DNA of 21,435 nt, from contig JAADHP010000186.1 of assembly GCA_013151785.1 (NCBI GenBank), positions 1-21,435 of the forward strand, in the 5' to 3' direction. Positions 1 through 9,186 of the stretch are shown here, one piece after another. The DNA comes from Nitrospirota bacterium. Its GTDB lineage: Bacteria; Nitrospirota; Thermodesulfovibrionia; Thermodesulfovibrionales; JdFR-85. Position numbers and translations under genes: made by a program. The notes beneath the pieces are model-generated. The model was not told the origin of the DNA and did no database searches. It saw only the letters and a list, made by a program, of their open reading frames with translations. The stretch's first letter is position 1. Every line of letters starts with the position of its first letter.

Positions 1-2
1 CC

Positions 3-3000
3 ACATCGGTGCTTGGGAGATATACTGTGAAGATAACGACCCTATATAATGGGAGAATTTTATTCAGTAGATACACAAGGTTTACACTTCCAGTAAGTCA
101 GATAAGAATGACTCCCACCCTGCCTGATTCCTTTACAGCAGGCACAAACACCATTTCCTTTACTCTTGAAAACACCGGTCTGATAGATGTGAACTCAGGC
201 CAGTTGCAGATAACCATGAAGGAGCCTGATGGGGTGGTTCTTTACGAAGGGAGCCATAGTTTTTCACTGCCTGTGGGGCAGAGCACCACAATAGATGTAC
301 CCATAACAATCCCGTCTTTCAAATTTGGAAAATACACCCTTACCTACAGCCAGTCTGATGAGACCAGGCAGGGCATACCAGCAACCACCACGATTGTAAA
401 CAGTGCAACCATTATTACCAATCCTGATAAAACTTACTACAGGATTAGAGAGACAGCAACCCTTACAGTGGATATAACAAACACAGGCCTTTTTGACCTT
501 GACAATGCAACACTGAGTGTCTCTGTGTCTGATACAGGCTATACAGACACCAGATCCATCTCACTTCTTAAGGGCCAGGCAACTGAACTTACATTCACAA
601 TTCCCATTCCAGAGACCCTCACATCAGGCTCACATGATGTTAATGTAATCATGACACTGCCCTCTGGAAGCACCATAACCCGAAGGATGAGTCTCACAAT
701 ACCTCAATCATGGCTTGATGTGAGATATCAGGGGCCTGACACTCTCAAGACCGGTGATACGGTAAACATAGAGGTAACAAACACAGGTGGTGTGGATACG
801 GGGCTAATTTACAAAGCAAGTCTTTTTGACAGTAGAACAACTGTGTATCGGGAAAGCATTAATGATACCATTCAGGCAGGACAGAGCAAGACCTATAGTT
901 TCCAGATACCTCAGCAGGCAGTTCAGGGTGAGTACAATCTATGGGTGGATGTAAAGGATACTGGAACAGACAGATTCAGCTATTTAAGAAAGAAACTCAG
1001 CATATCAGGCCTCAAGGCAGGGCTGAGTGTAAGGACTGACAAAGACATTTATTTCCCCCGGGAGGCCATAACAGCCCTGAGCAGTATAGCCAATGAGGCA
1101 TACAGTATTGAAAGCGGCAGTCTCCACCTGCAGATTATCAACAAATGTGGTGTTCTGGTACCAGGGCCTGGCCTCAGTTCCTACCATATCTCCACATGGG
1201 ATGGCACAGAGTGGGTGGAGCGTGGAGTACTTCACTACCCTGACAGTTTTGAAACACAGGTTCTTGACCTCAGTGATTATCTGCCAGATGCCTCCAGGCA
1301 GTACAGGATAAGGATAAGGCATGAAGGCACAGACAATGCAGAGATAGACTACCTGAGCCTTATGGCAGATGGAACAGTGTATGAACCCTCTTCAGCCACG
1401 AATCTTGATACTGGAGAGGACATACTCTACTACATAAGGGCAGGAGACAGCCTTGGAGCATATGTACTCAACAACGAGATAGAGGTCATCTGGACAGGGC
1501 TCTCAGGTGCAACAGACAAGGTACTCCTGATGAGTGCACGGGAGGGTGCAGTGGATTACACTGCCTGTCAGCAGCAGATATACTGGCAAACAGATATTCC
1601 CATAAACCAGGCAGCAAACACCACAATGCAGTACAGCACACCTGCAGGCAGCATAACTGAGACAGGACAGTTCTATCTACAGGGCACGCTCAGGTCAAGG
1701 ACAGGACAGGTAATCGCTGAGGCGGAATATCCATTTAATGTGGTAGATGGCAATACTGCCCTTCGGCTCAGCACTGACAGGGATATTTACAGACCTGGTG
1801 ATACAGTGACCGTAACAGGGCAGGTGATAAATCTACAACCACTGGATATGACAGGTCTCACAGTATATATACAGGATGAAAACTACAGGGAACTCTACAG
1901 TGAGACCTTTGACCTGCCTGCCAGTGGAAGCCATCAATTCAGCTTTACCATAACCGTTCCATCAGAGGCAGCAGAGGGCACACATCAACTCTTTGGTGAT
2001 GTATATCAGTCTGAAGGATTGCTCACATCTACAGGTATTACCTATGAAGTATATCAACCATCCCTCACAGCCTCAGTGGATGCACCTCAGGTGGTGGGGC
2101 ATGCACCCTTTGAGATAACCATCAGGATGGACAACACAGGCAGGATAGCAGCCACAGTGGATGTATCTGCCACAGGGGGGTCTATTTCAGACACCAGAAA
2201 CATAACCCTGCAGCCAGGCCAGAGCAAATTCATTCAGTACACTGACTCCATCAACACCGATACCACCTACACAATAAACATCACAGGTGACCTGAACCAG
2301 ACCTTCACAGTGCCAGTCACCTATGGAGAGGCGGTAAGCATAGAACCTGTTACTGAACCAGTATACCCGGAGGGCAGGATATCCATACCTGTTGATATTA
2401 CAAATACGGGACAGATGGAAGAGACCGTGCAGGTCACATATCAACTCACACAAAATAACAGGGTTGTATCTGAACAAACCAGGACATACACACTCCCGGA
2501 GGGAGGCAGTACAACAGACACACTCTATTTTGACCTTAAAGAAGGTAGTTACAGGTTCACCGCTCAAAGCAGCCAGCCTGAAGTCACCCGAGAGGCATCC
2601 TTTGAGGTAAGAAAGAAGGACAATGTGGACATGACAGTAGCAGCTGGTTCACAGACGGATGGGCTCATACCTGTAAATATAGATCTTACAAACAGGGGAT
2701 ACAACGATATCAACGGCAGTATTCATCTATCAATTATAGATGGACAGGGCACAGAGGTCTGGAGCGGCACTCAGGATGTTTCATTACCCTTTAGCATCAC
2801 ACCTGTAGCAGACTCTGTGCAGTTCAGTATCAACCCATCAGCAATACACCCGGGGGATTATACCCTGAAGGCAGAGCTTCTTGATGGAAGCAACCGTCAG
2901 ATAGCCACTGTAAGCCAGCCACTCAGCATTACAGGCCCTGTGTTTGAGATTACAGAGTTGCCGCCTTACCAGAGCTTCACAGCAGGCCAGGAGGCTACAT

Positions 3001-6000
3001 TTACATTTACGGTAAAGAACACAGGCAACCAGGAAGGACAGATGACTCTGACGCTCAGGAGTTATGACCTCATAGATACAACCAGGACAGAGTGGCTTAA
3101 TCCAGGGCAGGAAAAGACCATAACCTTTACCTTCATGATACCAGAGGATTTTGAAGAGAAAGACTACTATGCAGAGTATGATTTGAAAGCACTCTCCAAC
3201 CCCTCTTTATCCCCCCTTGGTAAGGGGGGAAGTGAAGGGGGGTCAGCAGAGGACTCCCTGAAGGGGCTGATAAAGTATCATGTCCAGGGGGTGGATATCA
3301 GTGTCACGGCCACACTGGATAAACAGTACTACAGTGAAGGAGACACCGCACATCTTACACTGGAAATCAGCAGTCAGGACTCTCATCAGAGGGAACTCTT
3401 TGCAAGGGTCCATTATGGAGACTTTGAGCAGGAACAACCCTTTACACTCTCAGGTACTCAGAGCCTCACCTTTGATATACCACTTACGAAGATAACAGGA
3501 GAGAAGCTCTTCTATGGTATTTATCATGCCTCAGGCCGATCCATACATCTCAACTCCCTCTACATCTACAGGGCAGGAGATGTGATAAACATAATCACGG
3601 ACAAACAGGTTTACAATCCCGGGGAGACGGTCACTGTAACAGTCAGTGCTCAGGAGTCAGGAGTCAGTGGTGAGATGACCCTCACAGGCCCTGGTGGATA
3701 CAGTGAGACCTTTCCCTTCAGTGACTCTGTAACAAAGACTCTCACACTGCCAGCAGAGATGACAGCAGGTACATATCTCATCAGTGCAGAACTAAGCACT
3801 CAGAACTCTGAACCCATAACAGCCACTCACCCCATTGATGTGGCAGGCATTGAGGTAAAGGTAAAGGAAGCCAGCCTTGACAGGGCACGGTACAATCCCA
3901 CTGATCTGATACAGTTGAGTTTGAGAATAGAGAGCAATATCTCAAAACCGTCCACAGTAAAGGCGTGGGTGGTTGACCCGAACAATGTAATAAAAGAGGT
4001 GGGTGCCTCAGCAGTGACACTCAATGCCACAGAGCCAGTACTCTTTGAGGGCACCTTCCCCCTTGATACCACAGTGGCAGGAATACACAGGCTCCTATAT
4101 GGCATCTACGATGGGGAGATGCTTCTTGTCTCAGGCTCTGAGGCCTTTGATGTGGGGAATGCAGTGCTACTTGGCATAACCACAGACAGGCAGGACTATC
4201 CTGAAGGCACAGAGCCTGTAAAGGCAGGACTAAGCCTCTGGGGTCATGGCCAGTTCAGCCTTGAGGTGCTTGTGGATGGCACAACTGTTAAGAGTAGCAC
4301 AGTGACCCTTGATGGTTTCAGCACCATGGAGATAGACCTTGGCACACAGAACCCGGGAGTACATAAACTGGAGGCAATACTCAGAGAAAGCTCACTCACA
4401 AGCAGAAAGGAGACAACCTTCAGCTACGGCACCTCACTGCCTGACCTCATGGGAACGATAGATGTAAGGGTGGGAGGAATCAGAAACGAGATCCTGCCTG
4501 TCAGGGTTGTGGTAAAGAACTACGGAAGAACAGAATCAGTACCTTCAGAAGTAAATCTCTATGTAGCAGGGCAATTGATAGCAACACAACCAATAGACTC
4601 TATAAAACCAGGAGATGCACAGGAGGTGGAGTTTGGATATGACCTCAAAGGCTACTCAGGCACACTCAGCCTAAAGGCGGTCATTGACCCTGAAGACACG
4701 GTAAGGGAATTCAATGAAGAAAACAACGAGGCCACTACCACAGCGGACATACCAGAGGAAAGACCTGACTTCACACTGAGTGTTGACAACAATTACCAGT
4801 CTGTAAAGCAGGGAGAGACAGCAGAGTACAGACTTCAGATAGGAGCCATAAGCGGATATGACTCAGAGGTAGCCCTTGATATAGATGAGGTGCCACAGGG
4901 CACGACAGTAACATTCAGCCCTGCAAGCCTCCTGCCGCCTGGTGAGGCAGTAACCATGTTTATAACCACAGAGGATACAGAGCCAGCCACACATGACATG
5001 ACAGTCAGAGCCACCTCGGATGGGATAGTCCATACTGCTCAGATAACACTTGATGTGAGAGGCTTCAGCCTTGAGGCAGAGCCACAGGAGATCACACTAA
5101 AGCAGGGAGAGGAAAAAGAGGTAATAATAGTTCTCAAGGCAGAAAATGGCTATTCAGGCACAGTACAGTTGAACGCAGAGAGTCCGGTGGATGGTCTTGA
5201 GGCAATCCTGAGCGAGACCTCTGTGGATGTTCCTTTCGATACAATGCTTACAATAAAGGCATGGGAAGAACTATCCCCTGGTGAGTATGAGATAAGAATA
5301 AAGGCCACGGACGGACTTGTCACAAAGTACGAAACGATACATGTAACCGTGGAAGAAGCAATCACCTACAGACCCGTGTATATTGTGACACCAGGGCCAG
5401 GAGTCACAAACAGAGCGATTGTAAGATTAATTGACACTGACCATAACATATTACTTGAACTTAAGGCCTTTCCCTACCGCTTTGGAGCCAATGCAGTGAT
5501 GGCAGACATAGACGGAGACGGCACAGAGGAGATAGTGGTCACACCGGGGCCAGACCCAAGGGCAGGAGGGATAGTAAAGGTATTCGACCAGAATGGCAAT
5601 CTCATACTCCGGCAGGAGATATTCAAACAAAAGCACGGGATGGGCCTTGCAGCAGGGGATTTTGATGGAGACGGCCGTGATGAGCTGGTCTTTGTGGAGG
5701 GCTCGGGCCTGAAGAGTCACTCAAGAGTAGTGGCCATGAAGTACACACCAGAGGGCTTTGTTTCCACAGGTCTTGAGTTTGAATATCCCGGGAGAGACAG
5801 CCACTGCAAAGATGACAACGGACACCATGAGGACAGGCACTATGGAAAGAGAATTGTTGTGGCCACAGCAGATACAGATGGTGATGGCAGGGCAGAACTT
5901 GTGGTTTTGAGTCCTGCGAGGCACCAGAGGCAGAAGATAACAGTTTACAGGATTAACACCGATTCCGATGGCCAGTGGTATGTTGAAGAAAGGATACTTG

Positions 6001-6359
6001 AGATGAAACTCCACAAATACAGAGCCTCCTCAGTGGCAGGCTGTGACATTGATGGTGACGGTACGGATGAACTGGTTGCAGGAGGCAGTGAAATAGGCAT
6101 ATTTGATGCTGATGGTTCAACCGTTTCCCTCTTTAAACCCTTCAACAAACAGAACAAAGGGGTATATGCAGGGTGTCTGGATACAGACGGAGACGCCCGG
6201 GAAGAGATAATGGCTGGCAAAGGGCCTGAGCCAAGGAACAGGGCTGATATAAGGGTGTTCAGGCCAGATGGTATCCTGATAGAGGAGTTCAGGGCATTTC
6301 CTCACAGATTCAGATGGGGCGTGAAGGCAGGTGGAGGGATGATTGTGGAGAGAATGTAG
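3..6359 (+). CDS. Giant Ig-like repeat / CARDB / FG-GAP propeller protein, 5'-partial
   Basis: The frame is open to the left edge (ACA TCG precede the GTG at 9), so the true start lies outside. About 2118 residues are visible. Residues 1-1470 are a chain of beta-sandwich repeats marked by recurrent N-T-G or N-x-G turns (ENTG, TNTG, DNTG, KNTG) and by strands of the form DK-x2-Y-x-PG-x-TV-x-V, like bacterial Ig/MG2-type domains. About residues 370-520 form a distinct insert with a YHISTWDGTEWV stretch. About 1477-1585 is a CARDB domain ending in the typical EFNEENNEA. Two more Ig-like modules follow. From about 1787 to the end is an FG-GAP/VCBS-like propeller with five calcium loops (DIDGDG, DFDGDG, DTDGDG, DIDGDG, DTDGDA). 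Only about five cysteines and no C-terminal membrane anchor or LPXTG are seen. The role is inferred: an exported surface, adhesive or structural protein. The ligand is unknown. Confidence 0.85.
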   Translation, partial: TSVLGRYTVKITTLYNGRILFSRYTRFTLPVSQIRMTPTLPDSFTAGTNTISFTLENTGLIDVNSGQLQITMKEPDGVVLYEGSHSFSLPVGQSTTIDVPITIPSFKFGKYTLTYSQSDETRQGIPATTTIVNSATIITNPDKTYYRIRETATLTVDITNTGLFDLDNATLSVSVSDTGYTDTRSISLLKGQATELTFTIPIPETLTSGSHDVNVIMTLPSGSTITRRMSLTIPQSWLDVRYQGPDTLKTGDTVNIEVTNTGGVDTGLIYKASLFDSRTTVYRESINDTIQAGQSKTYSFQIPQQAVQGEYNLWVDVKDTGTDRFSYLRKKLSISGLKAGLSVRTDKDIYFPREAITALSSIANEAYSIESGSLHLQIINKCGVLVPGPGLSSYHISTWDGTEWVERGVLHYPDSFETQVLDLSDYLPDASRQYRIRIRHEGTDNAEIDYLSLMADGTVYEPSSATNLDTGEDILYYIRAGDSLGAYVLNNEIEVIWTGLSGATDKVLLMSAREGAVDYTACQQQIYWQTDIPINQAANTTMQYSTPAGSITETGQFYLQGTLRSRTGQVIAEAEYPFNVVDGNTALRLSTDRDIYRPGDTVTVTGQVINLQPLDMTGLTVYIQDENYRELYSETFDLPASGSHQFSFTITVPSEAAEGTHQLFGDVYQSEGLLTSTGITYEVYQPSLTASVDAPQVVGHAPFEITIRMDNTGRIAATVDVSATGGSISDTRNITLQPGQSKFIQYTDSINTDTTYTINITGDLNQTFTVPVTYGEAVSIEPVTEPVYPEGRISIPVDITNTGQMEETVQVTYQLTQNNRVVSEQTRTYTLPEGGSTTDTLYFDLKEGSYRFTAQSSQPEVTREASFEVRKKDNVDMTVAAGSQTDGLIPVNIDLTNRGYNDINGSIHLSIIDGQGTEVWSGTQDVSLPFSITPVADSVQFSINPSAIHPGDYTLKAELLDGSNRQIATVSQPLSITGPVFEITELPPYQSFTAGQEATFTFTVKNTGNQEGQMTLTLRSYDLIDTTRTEWLNPGQEKTITFTFMIPEDFEEKDYYAEYDLKALSNPSLSPLGKGGSEGGSAEDSLKGLIKYHVQGVDISVTATLDKQYYSEGDTAHLTLEISSQDSHQRELFARVHYGDFEQEQPFTLSGTQSLTFDIPLTKITGEKLFYGIYHASGRSIHLNSLYIYRAGDVINIITDKQVYNPGETVTVTVSAQESGVSGEMTLTGPGGYSETFPFSDSVTKTLTLPAEMTAGTYLISAELSTQNSEPITATHPIDVAGIEVKVKEASLDRARYNPTDLIQLSLRIESNISKPSTVKAWVVDPNNVIKEVGASAVTLNATEPVLFEGTFPLDTTVAGIHRLLYGIYDGEMLLVSGSEAFDVGNAVLLGITTDRQDYPEGTEPVKAGLSLWGHGQFSLEVLVDGTTVKSSTVTLDGFSTMEIDLGTQNPGVHKLEAILRESSLTSRKETTFSYGTSLPDLMGTIDVRVGGIRNEILPVRVVVKNYGRTESVPSEVNLYVAGQLIATQPIDSIKPGDAQEVEFGYDLKGYSGTLSLKAVIDPEDTVREFNEENNEATTTADIPEERPDFTLSVDNNYQSVKQGETAEYRLQIGAISGYDSEVALDIDEVPQGTTVTFSPASLLPPGEAVTMFITTEDTEPATHDMTVRATSDGIVHTAQITLDVRGFSLEAEPQEITLKQGEEKEVIIVLKAENGYSGTVQLNAESPVDGLEAILSETSVDVPFDTMLTIKAWEELSPGEYEIRIKATDGLVTKYETIHVTVEEAITYRPVYIVTPGPGVTNRAIVRLIDTDHNILLELKAFPYRFGANAVMADIDGDGTEEIVVTPGPDPRAGGIVKVFDQNGNLILRQEIFKQKHGMGLAAGDFDGDGRDELVFVEGSGLKSHSRVVAMKYTPEGFVSTGLEFEYPGRDSHCKDDNGHHEDRHYGKRIVVATADTDGDGRAELVVLSPARHQRQKITVYRINTDSDGQWYVEERILEMKLHKYRASSVAGCDIDGDGTDELVAGGSEIGIFDADGSTVSLFKPFNKQNKGVYAGCLDTDGDAREEIMAGKGPEPRNRADIRVFRPDGILIEEFRAFPHRFRWGVKAGGGMIVERM
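3200..3245. repeat. C-tract/G-tract palindromic repeat inserted in frame in the giant gene
   Basis: TCCCCCCTT (3210-3218) pairs with AAGGGGGGA (3222-3230) around a GGT loop. A second C-rich arm to the left and G-rich arm to the right extend the imperfect palindrome. It is read in frame as NPSLSPLGKGGSEGG near residue 1065. This Pro/Gly-rich stretch is unlike the Thr/Ser-rich beta repeats on either side and falls at a domain linker. Similar C-tract/G-tract palindromes are common dispersed repeats in many bacteria; I cannot name the family from sequence alone. Confidence 0.7.
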
Positions 6360-6377
6360 ATCAAATCCTTAAGGAGA

Positions 6378-6410
6378 CAGCCCCCACCTGTGTAGCACAG
6401 GTGGGGGCTG
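6378..6410 (+). terminator. Strong hairpin, probable terminator of the giant gene
   Basis: A perfect 15-bp stem (6378-6392 with 6396-6410, five consecutive G-C pairs near the base) closes a 3-nt TAG loop, 18 bases after the TAG stop. The T run (GTTTTT) begins about 9 bases after the stem rather than at once, so it is not a textbook intrinsic terminator. Its position and stability make termination or mRNA 3'-end protection likely. Confidence 0.65.
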
Positions 6411-6472
6411 AAAGGATAGTTTTTAGATGATTATCTTTTCCAAATGTAAGCTTCATGTGCATATACCACACA

Positions 6473-6700
6473 AATTTGCCGATTGACTCATTGGCCAGGC
6501 AATGGATATAGCCTTTTCACATCCCGATGCACCCCAGAAAGTCATTAAGACTTTCTGGGGACCCCCTTCTCAGCGGACATCCCTGTCCGCCTCCGAGGTG
6601 AAAATCAGGTTCACCCTCCTGGTGAACCTTTAATCGATTTTCAAAAACCGTTCAAAGGCTATACCCATTGTCTGTTATTTTACAATCCTCTGTCTCCTAT
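6473..6700 (+). repeat. Dispersed three-way-junction palindromic element, copy R1
   Basis: The 21-bp outer arms are 6496-6516 and 6654-6674 (one G-T wobble and one mismatch). They enclose hairpin I (GCGGACA/TGTCCGC, loop TCCC, 6573-6590) and hairpin II (GAAAATC+AGGTTCACC pairing with GGTGAACCT+GATTTTC, 6600-6642, with a 6-nt bulge on the 3' side). Conserved joints are TTTTCACATC at the left and AAAACCGTTC at the right. Compared with R2, this copy carries 42 extra bases at 6524-6566 with their own 12-bp hairpin. Homology to R2 continues outside the arms: flank A at 6473-6495 and flank B at 6675-6700. With the preceding hairpin, this element fills most of the 355-bp spacer before the kinase gene. 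Confidence 0.85.
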
Positions 6701-6714
6701 GAACAAGCACTTTT

Positions 6715-9186
6715 ATGTTAAAATTTTATATGAGTGGTTTGTTGTTAGATGAAAAAACCTTCTCTCTGGTACACCTTATTACAGACAGCATCGGGCTGCC
6801 ATTGATCTTCACTGACCACAGATACATAATAAAGGAACTGAACAGTTCAGCAGAGGAGCTTTTCCAGTACAAAAGCAGGGAATTGGAAGGTATCAGCGTA
6901 GAGATACTTTTCCATGACAGCTCATTCCTGAAAAAGATATATAACAACGATGTAAGAACCTGTCGTTTTAAAATCACCTGCATGAGCCGAGACAGGGAGA
7001 CCTTCCCTTCAGAAACAACAGTTGTCGAAATACCAGGTGGATATGTTTTTGTAGTAGAGAATATCAAGGAAAGATTAAAGACACAACATAAGGCAAACCT
7101 CAGAACAAGAGAGATCAGAACATTTAATGCCCTTACAGAGATCCTGTCAAGGGGGAATGATTTAAAAAAAATATTAAAAGAGGTTCTTGATACTATTATC
7201 GAGGGCCTGAAGATTGATGCGGCATGGCTCTATCTTGTTGACGAGAGGAGTGGTGATATAAGACTCTGTTGTTACAAAGACACTTCATATAAGTTCTACG
7301 AAGAGACAATAGACCTCAAATCTTATGAGCCTTTCATAAACAGGGTAATATCTTCCGGAAAGGCACTCGTTGTTAATAATGCTACAGAAGACCCTCGTAT
7401 CTTAAATCTCAAAATAAGAGAAACAGGTTATAAAAGCCTTGTGGGAATTCCCCTCTCGGTCAAGGATATAGAAGTCAATAAGGAACGGATTGTTGGGGTG
7501 CTGGGCATGGCGAGCCTGATGGAAAGCAGGTTTTCTCCCATGGATGTTAAGTTCCTGAAGAGTATCGCAAACCAGTTAGGCTTTGCTGTGGAAAACTCAC
7601 GTCTTATCGAGAATCTGAAAGAAAAGATGAGCCAGATAGAATTGATTAATGAGATAGGAAGTGTGGTTAATTCAAGCCTCTCCATCGGACATATCTTCAG
7701 GCTCGTTGTCTCTGAGATAAAGTCCCTTATAGAGTTTGACAGGGCAAGCATTACATTACTTAATGAGAATGAAAATACCCTGACTATCTTCGCACTTGAT
7801 ACCACTCTGAAAACCGAACTGAAAAAGGGACGACGCTCCCCAGTAAAGGGAACAAGTGCAGGATGGGTGGCAATCAACCAGAGACCATGGATAAACAAAG
7901 ACCTCTCAAAGGAAATACTTTTCCCCGTTGACGAGGTGCTTTATCGTGAAGGCATACGTTCTACAATAAGTGTTCCTCTTTACAAGGACCGGCCCCTGGG
8001 CTCAATAAATTTTGATAGCACAAGGCCTGAGAATTATACAGAGGCTGATCTTGAGATACTTATGCCCATTGCAAAACACCTGTCCATAGCAATAGAGAAT
8101 GCGCTTCTTTTTGAGGCCATATCAAAGGAAAAAAGAGAATGGGAAAAGACCTTTGATGCCATCACAGATCTGCTGTGGATAACAGACCTGAAAGGCAGAA
8201 TCATAAAGGCCAACAGGGCTGTAACCGAGAGAACAGGACTGTCCGAGATTACCCTCAAGGGGAAGGACACATCCGGTCTTTTTGCACTTTTAAAGATCCA
8301 GTCGCCTGATGTTCCCGAGGTATACCGTACATCAACCAAGATCTACAGGGAACTGAAGGGAGTGCAGGGTGCAACCTATTATTACTGGACCTATCCTCTC
8401 CGTGACAGTGACGGAAGGGAATATGGTTATATAAACTATTTAAGAGATGTTACAGAGCAGAAAAACCTTCAGGAGCAGTTGATCAGATCAGACAAGCTGG
8501 CCTCCCTTGGTACCCTTGTTGCTGGCATAGCCCATGAGATTAACAATCCCCTGGGTATAATTGCAGGCTATGCAGAGGCATTGCTTGAACGTACAAGAGA
8601 ATACGATATTGAAAATGATGAGACACTGAAGGACTTTCCTGAGTATCTGCAGACAATTAATAAAGAGATTTTCAGGTGCAAGGATATCCTGCAGAGCCTT
8701 CTTGATTTTGCCCGCCCATCTACAGGTACAAAACGTTTGATAGATGTTAATGAGCTTATTAAAGAGGTGCTTCTTCTTATTGACCACCATGCACGAAAAC
8801 ACAAACACACGATAGTGTTAAACCTTGGCTCTGATATCCCTCAGACACGGGTTGATCCAGGTGCCATGAGACAGGTCTTCATGAATATTATAATGAATGC
8901 CTTTTATTTTATGGATAAAGAGGGTAGGATTGTGGTACAAACCACATACGATAAGAAAGACGAAATGGTCATAATTACCATATCCGATAATGGAAGAGGA
9001 ATAAAGAGAGAGTTACTCAAGAGGATCTTTGATCCCTTTTTTACCACAAAACCTGCTGGTAAGGGTACGGGCCTTGGTCTTTCCATCTCTCATCGTATTG
9101 TTAGTGAACATGATGGTATACTCGATGTTGACAGCACCGAGGGTAAAGGGACCGTCTTTTCAATTAAATTGCCTGTAAGAAAATGA
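6715..9186 (+). CDS. Soluble PAS-GAF-GAF-PAS sensor histidine kinase
   Basis: The 823-residue protein reads as PAS (about 20-120), GAF (about 135-300), GAF (about 315-470), PAS (about 475-590), HisKA and HATPase_c. The H box is GIAHEINNPL with phospho-acceptor His607. The N box is around QVFMNIIMNAFYFM, G1 is ISDNGRGI, the F box is FDPFFTTK and G2 is GKGTGLGLSI, so all catalytic boxes are intact. There is no membrane segment, so it should sense an intracellular cue; the GAF/PAS ligands cannot be told. The stop overlaps the next ATG as ATGA, so it is translationally coupled to its response regulator. The start is uncertain: the ATG at 6715 has no clear Shine-Dalgarno and the in-frame ATG at 6730 is an alternative. 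A TACAAT at 6681-6686 could be a -10 box, but no good -35 was found. Confidence 0.92.
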   Translation: MLKFYMSGLLLDEKTFSLVHLITDSIGLPLIFTDHRYIIKELNSSAEELFQYKSRELEGISVEILFHDSSFLKKIYNNDVRTCRFKITCMSRDRETFPSETTVVEIPGGYVFVVENIKERLKTQHKANLRTREIRTFNALTEILSRGNDLKKILKEVLDTIIEGLKIDAAWLYLVDERSGDIRLCCYKDTSYKFYEETIDLKSYEPFINRVISSGKALVVNNATEDPRILNLKIRETGYKSLVGIPLSVKDIEVNKERIVGVLGMASLMESRFSPMDVKFLKSIANQLGFAVENSRLIENLKEKMSQIELINEIGSVVNSSLSIGHIFRLVVSEIKSLIEFDRASITLLNENENTLTIFALDTTLKTELKKGRRSPVKGTSAGWVAINQRPWINKDLSKEILFPVDEVLYREGIRSTISVPLYKDRPLGSINFDSTRPENYTEADLEILMPIAKHLSIAIENALLFEAISKEKREWEKTFDAITDLLWITDLKGRIIKANRAVTERTGLSEITLKGKDTSGLFALLKIQSPDVPEVYRTSTKIYRELKGVQGATYYYWTYPLRDSDGREYGYINYLRDVTEQKNLQEQLIRSDKLASLGTLVAGIAHEINNPLGIIAGYAEALLERTREYDIENDETLKDFPEYLQTINKEIFRCKDILQSLLDFARPSTGTKRLIDVNELIKEVLLLIDHHARKHKHTIVLNLGSDIPQTRVDPGAMRQVFMNIIMNAFYFMDKEGRIVVQTTYDKKDEMVIITISDNGRGIKRELLKRIFDPFFTTKPAGKGTGLGLSISHRIVSEHDGILDVDSTEGKGTVFSIKLPVRK

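Noticed and set aside
3640..3675. Short tandem CAGGAGT repeat in the giant gene
   Set aside because: Only about two units, and explained by repetitive coding sequence.
6473..6700. Repeat R1 as a simple terminator or as part of a CRISPR array
   Set aside because: There is no T tract after the stems and no regular repeat-spacer unit. The three copies are kilobases apart with internal structure.
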